Shown: piece by piece, positions 6,750 to 9,701 of the stretch | Numbering within the stretch: position 1 is the first letter of the stretch | Layout of the letters: each line of letters starts with the position of its first letter | Source of the DNA: Gammaproteobacteria bacterium | GTDB lineage: Bacteria; Pseudomonadota; Gammaproteobacteria; Arenicellales; JAHEKD01 | Length of the DNA: 9,701 nucleotides | Direction of reading: 5' to 3' | Assembly: GCA_024638545.1 (NCBI GenBank) | Contig: JAHEKD010000030.1 | Coordinates: 1-9,701 of the forward strand | The notes under the pieces: model-generated | What the model was told of the DNA's origin: nothing | The model's database searches: none | The model's input: only the letters and a program-made list of their open reading frames with translations | Program-made: the position numbers and the translations under genes

Positions 6750-7546
6750 TCACATTGTTCAAAAAAGTCACTTTAATGGTATCAATATTTACAGGTGCCT
6801 GCGCTGTTGCTGGTGATAATTTACGGCTGGTGACTACAACTTCAACGGACAATAGCGGTCTGACAGATTACCTGATTAATGAATTTACCAGGGACACTGG
6901 TGTTAACGTTCATCTCGTTGCAGTTGGCACCGGCAAGGCACTGGCAATTGCCAGAAACGGTGATGCTGATGTCATTTTGGTCCATTCCAGGCCTGATGAG
7001 CTAGAGTTTGTTGAACAGGGCTTTGGGGTTGAGCGGGTGAGTGTGATGTACAATGATTTTATAGTTGTGGGACCGGGGGCAATTGGCGAAGACGCCTCAA
7101 TAACAGATGTGCTTAAGTCTATTGAGGCCCGTAAACACCTTTTTATTTCGCGTGGTGATGATTCAGGGACCCATAAAAAAGAGCTGCAGCTCTGGCAAGC
7201 GGCAGGCGTTACAACAAAAGGTAATTGGTATCGTGAGTCCGGCCAGGGTATGGGTAAGACCCTGCAGATCGCCAGCGAACTTGATGCCTACACACTGACC
7301 GATCGCGGCACGTGGCTGGCGCAAAACGCCAATCAACCCTTGCGTTTACAGATCGTTTTCGAGGGGGATGAAAACCTGTTTAATCCTTATAGCGTGATAG
7401 CGGTTAATCCTGAGAAATTTCCACATGTCAAACTCGATGCGGCGAATCAGTTTATCGACTGGCTGACGTCCCTAAAAGGCCAGCAGCTAATCGATGAATT
7501 TAAGGTTGCGGGACAGCAGTTATTTTTTCCTTCAGCCAGCTCATAA
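6746..7546 (+). CDS. tupA: Tungstate ABC transporter, periplasmic binding protein
   Basis: This is a 266-residue periplasmic solute-binding protein for tungstate. Residues 1-22 form a signal peptide with a probable cleavage after AVA. C19 sits in TGAC, a poor lipobox, so a lipoprotein is less likely. TupA hallmarks are present in order: TTTSTDNSGL (30-39), VAVGTGKAL (58-66), GDADVILVH (72-80), RVSVMYNDFIVVGP (97-110), RGDDSGTH (136-143) and TLTDRGTW (183-190). The TTTS and RGDDSGT segments are part of the oxyanion site in this family. ModA proteins lack this set, so it is not a typical molybdate binder; some TupA proteins do bind both oxyanions. The ATG overlaps the fdhD stop (ATGA) and has a GAGGA SD (6733-6737) 8 nt upstream. 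Confidence 0.92.
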   Translation: MITLFKKVTLMVSIFTGACAVAGDNLRLVTTTSTDNSGLTDYLINEFTRDTGVNVHLVAVGTGKALAIARNGDADVILVHSRPDELEFVEQGFGVERVSVMYNDFIVVGPGAIGEDASITDVLKSIEARKHLFISRGDDSGTHKKELQLWQAAGVTTKGNWYRESGQGMGKTLQIASELDAYTLTDRGTWLAQNANQPLRLQIVFEGDENLFNPYSVIAVNPEKFPHVKLDAANQFIDWLTSLKGQQLIDEFKVAGQQLFFPSASS

Positions 7547-7550
7547 AAAC

Positions 7551-8252
7551 ATGGAGACAATTGCAGGGGCATCAATTGATGCACTAAAGCTGTTAATAAG
7601 TTTCGATGCCGATTTATGGCAGATTATATGGGTGTCCTATTCAGTTTCAATGAGGGCGATATTTTTTGCCGCACCGCTTGCAATTGTTTGCGCCTACCTG
7701 CTTGCCTTTCAGCGTTTTTTTTTAAGGCAGACTATCATACTGCTGCTGGAGACCTGGCTGGCACTGCCTGCCGTTGTTGTCGGTCTGACGCTCTATATTA
7801 TGCTCTCGCGCAGCGGCCCCCTGGGTGATTGGGGACTACTGTTTACCCAGAAAGCCATGGTTATCGGGCAGATGATCCTAGCATTTCCAATTATTGCGGC
7901 CATGGCATTTGCAGTATTCAAAGGCTGTGATGAACGCATAAGAGAAACAACAATCACCCTGGGTATACCGCAATGGAAAGCTCTGCTGATTACTGTCAGG
8001 GAACTCAGATTTGGCATTTTAGCCGCGGTGGTGGCGGGTTTCGGGAGAATTATTGCAGAGGTCGGATGCGCCCTGATGGTGGGAGGAAATATACTCAACT
8101 ACACCCGCAACATGACCACTGCAATTGCCCTTGAGACCAGCAAGGGCAGTTTTTCAGGCGGTATTGCACTGGGTATGGTTTTGCTTATTACCGCATTGTC
8201 ATTAAACTATGTCGTCTTTAAATTTGGTTCTGACCGGAATCACCTGTTGTGA
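7551..8252 (+). CDS. tupB: Tungstate ABC transporter, permease
   Basis: This is a 233-residue inner-membrane permease that would form the channel with TupA and TupC. Hydrophobic segments lie at about 34-54, 60-84, 103-124, 154-176 and 203-224, giving about five membrane helices. The EAA loop that docks the ATPase is near 131-170 (ETTITLGIP followed by FGRIIAEVGCALMVGGNI), typical of TupB/CysT-like permeases. I chose the ATG at 7551, 4 nt after the tupA stop. The same frame is open from an ATG at 7494, but that start lies inside tupA and adds 19 residues with no membrane or family character. No SD is obvious before 7551, so translation may be coupled to tupA. The end overlaps tupC by 4 nt. Confidence 0.9.
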   Translation: METIAGASIDALKLLISFDADLWQIIWVSYSVSMRAIFFAAPLAIVCAYLLAFQRFFLRQTIILLLETWLALPAVVVGLTLYIMLSRSGPLGDWGLLFTQKAMVIGQMILAFPIIAAMAFAVFKGCDERIRETTITLGIPQWKALLITVRELRFGILAAVVAGFGRIIAEVGCALMVGGNILNYTRNMTTAIALETSKGSFSGGIALGMVLLITALSLNYVVFKFGSDRNHLL

Positions 8253-8911
8253 AGCCGGCGATTTTGAAAGTCAGTGAACTCAGCCGGTCTTATAATGGCC
8301 ATCGCGTTTTTAATGATTTTAAATTCAGCCTCACCGAGGGCGATAGTATTCTTTTGCAGGGTGAAAATGGATCAGGCAAGACAACTATTTTAAAGATTCT
8401 GTCTGGTTTGCTTGAGCCCAGTTCCGGTAAGTTTATCATCGGAAATAGTCGGGCTGCTGAATACAAATCTGTCCGACCAGCACTGGTAGAGCAAAGTATC
8501 TACCTGCACCAGCAGCCTTTCCTGTTTGATACCAGTGTTGAAAATAATTTGCTCTATGCTGGTAAATCCAATTCCGCATTAACTCAAGCAGCACAAGCCA
8601 AGCTGACCAGGCTGTTTGGTATTGACGATTTGCTTGCAAAAAATGCCGCCAATCTGTCAATCGGGCAAAAGCAGCGCGTGGCCCTCACAAGGTCGCTGAT
8701 TTACAATCCTCGCTTGCTGATGCTTGACGAACCGTTTACGGCGATTGATAAAGAATCATTCGTATCCTCAGTTAAGGCGCTGCAGCAGTACAGAGACAGG
8801 GGCGGTACGATTTTGTTAGTGTCGCATCAGCATGACCGCAGCTTTGAGTTGATTGATAAATGCTGGTGTATTCATCCCAGAGGTGTCCTGTTTTGTGTGT
8901 CAGCGGCGTAA
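8249..8911 (+). CDS. tupC: Tungstate ABC transporter, ATP-binding protein
   Basis: This 220-residue ABC ATPase would power tungstate import at the cytoplasmic face of TupB. It contains Walker A GENGSGKT (38-45), a Q-loop at HQQPFLF (87-93), the signature LSIGQKQR (136-143), Walker B LLMLDE (156-161) and the switch histidine in VSH (191-193). The signature has Ile in place of the first Gly of LSGGQ. It has no extra C-terminal regulatory domain, so no TOBE-type oxyanion sensing is expected. The start is a GTG whose last two bases are shared with the tupB stop (GTGA). The last 19 bases overlap mobA. It is identified as TupC rather than another importer ATPase from its position directly after tupAB. 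Confidence 0.88.
   Translation: MKPAILKVSELSRSYNGHRVFNDFKFSLTEGDSILLQGENGSGKTTILKILSGLLEPSSGKFIIGNSRAAEYKSVRPALVEQSIYLHQQPFLFDTSVENNLLYAGKSNSALTQAAQAKLTRLFGIDDLLAKNAANLSIGQKQRVALTRSLIYNPRLLMLDEPFTAIDKESFVSSVKALQQYRDRGGTILLVSHQHDRSFELIDKCWCIHPRGVLFCVSAA
8879..8895 (+). promoter_or_regulatory. Ribosome-binding site that fixes the mobA start
   Basis: AGAGGT (8879-8884) is followed after 8 nt by TTG (8893-8895), inside the last codons of tupC. It favours the TTG start over the in-frame ATG at 8860, which has no SD at the right distance. Confidence 0.55.
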
Positions 8912-9483
8912 TCCTGTGTGGTGGCCAGGGGCGCAGGATGCTGGGTCAGGACAAAGGCTGGATCGAGATAGCAGGCCGACCCATGATTGAGTGGGTGCTG
9001 GATCGACTCGAACCACAGGTTGACGAAATTTTAATCAATGCAAATCGAAATATAGGGCGTTATGATAAATTTAATCACAGAGTTGTTAGAGATGTCATTG
9101 GCGGTTATCAGGGGCCGCTTGCCGGCATCCTGAGCGCCATGCGTGTGTGTAAAAATGATTTGCTGGTTTGCGTTCCCTGTGACTGTCCGTTTTTCCCGGC
9201 AGACCTGGTCGCGCGCATGTTAAATGTGCAGCAATTATCGGCTGCTGATATCGTCAGTGTATACGACGGGGAGAGAAATCATCCGGTTTTTGCCCTGCTG
9301 CGAACTGATCTGGGGGATAGCCTTGAAGCATACCTCAGTTCTGACCAGCGAAAGATTGACACCTGGTATAAACAGCATAATTATCAACTTGTTGAGTATT
9401 CTGATGCGGCACACTGTTTTGAAAATATCAATACGCCGAATCAGTTAGTAGTATCGCAACAGAGAATTCTCAATGATGAGTGA
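8893..9483 (+). CDS. mobA: Molybdenum cofactor guanylyltransferase MobA
   Basis: MobA transfers GMP from GTP to the metal-pterin, building the bis-MGD cofactor that the formate dehydrogenase needs. With the TTG start at 8893 it has 196 residues. GVILCGGQGRRM then DKG (5-22) is the GTP-binding loop of the family. GGYQGPLAG (70-78), VPCDCPFFP (94-102, D97 likely binding Mg) and NHPVFAL (129-135) follow, then the C-terminal ENINTP (177-182). An ATG at 8860 is also in frame, but it would add 11 residues deep in tupC that look unlike MobA. AGAGGT (8879-8884), 8 nt before the TTG, supports the shorter form. It overlaps tupC by 19 nt and the next gene by about 10 nt, so it is translated from the same mRNA. 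Confidence 0.9.
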   Translation: MCVSGVILCGGQGRRMLGQDKGWIEIAGRPMIEWVLDRLEPQVDEILINANRNIGRYDKFNHRVVRDVIGGYQGPLAGILSAMRVCKNDLLVCVPCDCPFFPADLVARMLNVQQLSAADIVSVYDGERNHPVFALLRTDLGDSLEAYLSSDQRKIDTWYKQHNYQLVEYSDAAHCFENINTPNQLVVSQQRILNDE

Positions 9484-9701
9484 ACGTCTGCCAACCATTG
9501 GTTTCGCCGCTTTCAGCGGGACTGGAAAAACAAGTTTATTAAAAAAGTTGATTCCGGTTTTAAAACAAAAAAATATTCGTATCGCGGTAATCAAGCACGC
9601 GCATCATGATTTTGAAATTGATTTACCAGGAAAAGACAGCTATGAATTAAGGCATGCAGGGGCAGATCAGGTATTAATATCATCAGCAAAGCGATTTGTT
9701 A
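9473..9701 (+). CDS. mobB: MobB, GTP-binding molybdopterin-guanine dinucleotide biosynthesis adaptor (3' end cut)
   Basis: MobB is a P-loop GTPase that binds MobA and helps bis-MGD formation; it is helpful but not essential in E. coli. Only the first 76 codons are in the window. The frame is open to the edge. Residues 13-20 (AFSGTGKT) are Walker A. SLLKKLIPVL follows, then KHAHHDFEIDLPGKDSYELR (41-60), which closely follows the E. coli MobB sequence as I recall it. Two ATGs in tandem (9473 and 9476) are both in frame; AGAGAA at 9461-9466 could serve either. The start overlaps the end of mobA. Full-length MobB is about 170 residues, so more than half is missing here. Confidence 0.9.
   Translation, partial: MMSERLPTIGFAAFSGTGKTSLLKKLIPVLKQKNIRIAVIKHAHHDFEIDLPGKDSYELRHAGADQVLISSAKRFV

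Noticed and set aside
7494..7550. Longer tupB starting 57 bases upstream inside tupA
   Set aside because: There is no SD at the right distance, and the extra 19 residues are only the out-of-frame reading of the tupA end.
1..9701. Defence, phage or other novel mobile system
   Set aside because: Every sizeable gene is assigned to a known metabolic, transport or cofactor family; there are no transposases, integrases, terminal repeats or defence domains.

Overview
The window looks like the chromosome of a Gram-negative bacterium, probably a gammaproteobacterium; this rests on the porin type, the E. coli-like MobA/MobB and the gene style, and I cannot name a genus. At the left edge (1-681, minus strand) is the 5' two-thirds or so of a general outer-membrane porin gene. 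A 640-bp non-coding, AT-rich gap (682-1321) separates it from a divergent plus-strand gene block that fills the rest of the window. The gap holds several short inverted and direct repeats that could be operators, but no gene that I can support.

The plus-strand block is a self-contained formate dehydrogenase locus. Two genes overlapping by one base encode a soluble NAD-linked formate dehydrogenase. The diaphorase subunit is a natural NuoE-NuoF fusion (1322-2986). The catalytic subunit is a NuoG/FdhF-type protein with a Cys-His active site (2986-5727). This two-subunit layout resembles the tungsten enzyme Fdh1 of Methylorubrum extorquens rather than the multi-gene fdsGBACD operon of Cupriavidus and Rhodobacter; separate fdsG, fdsC and fdsD genes are absent.

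After a 194-bp spacer with a series of predicted RNA hairpins (5728-5921) comes a tight run of accessory genes, most of them overlapping: fdhD (cofactor sulfuration), tupA-tupB-tupC (tungstate ABC importer), mobA (bis-MGD cofactor synthesis) and mobB (GTP-binding partner, cut by the right edge).

The parts fit together as follows. TupABC would import tungstate, MobA/MobB would help turn the metal-pterin into the bis-guanine-dinucleotide form, FdhD would deliver the terminal sulfur, and the Fds complex would oxidise formate and pass electrons through Fe-S clusters and FMN to NAD+. That the enzyme uses W rather than Mo is an inference from the linked TupABC. Points worth a second look are the subunit fusion, the missing His-ligated cluster motif in the alpha subunit, an FdhD whose CxxC sulfur-relay motif is reduced to CGQG, the structured spacer before fdhD, and heavy use of TTG start codons.
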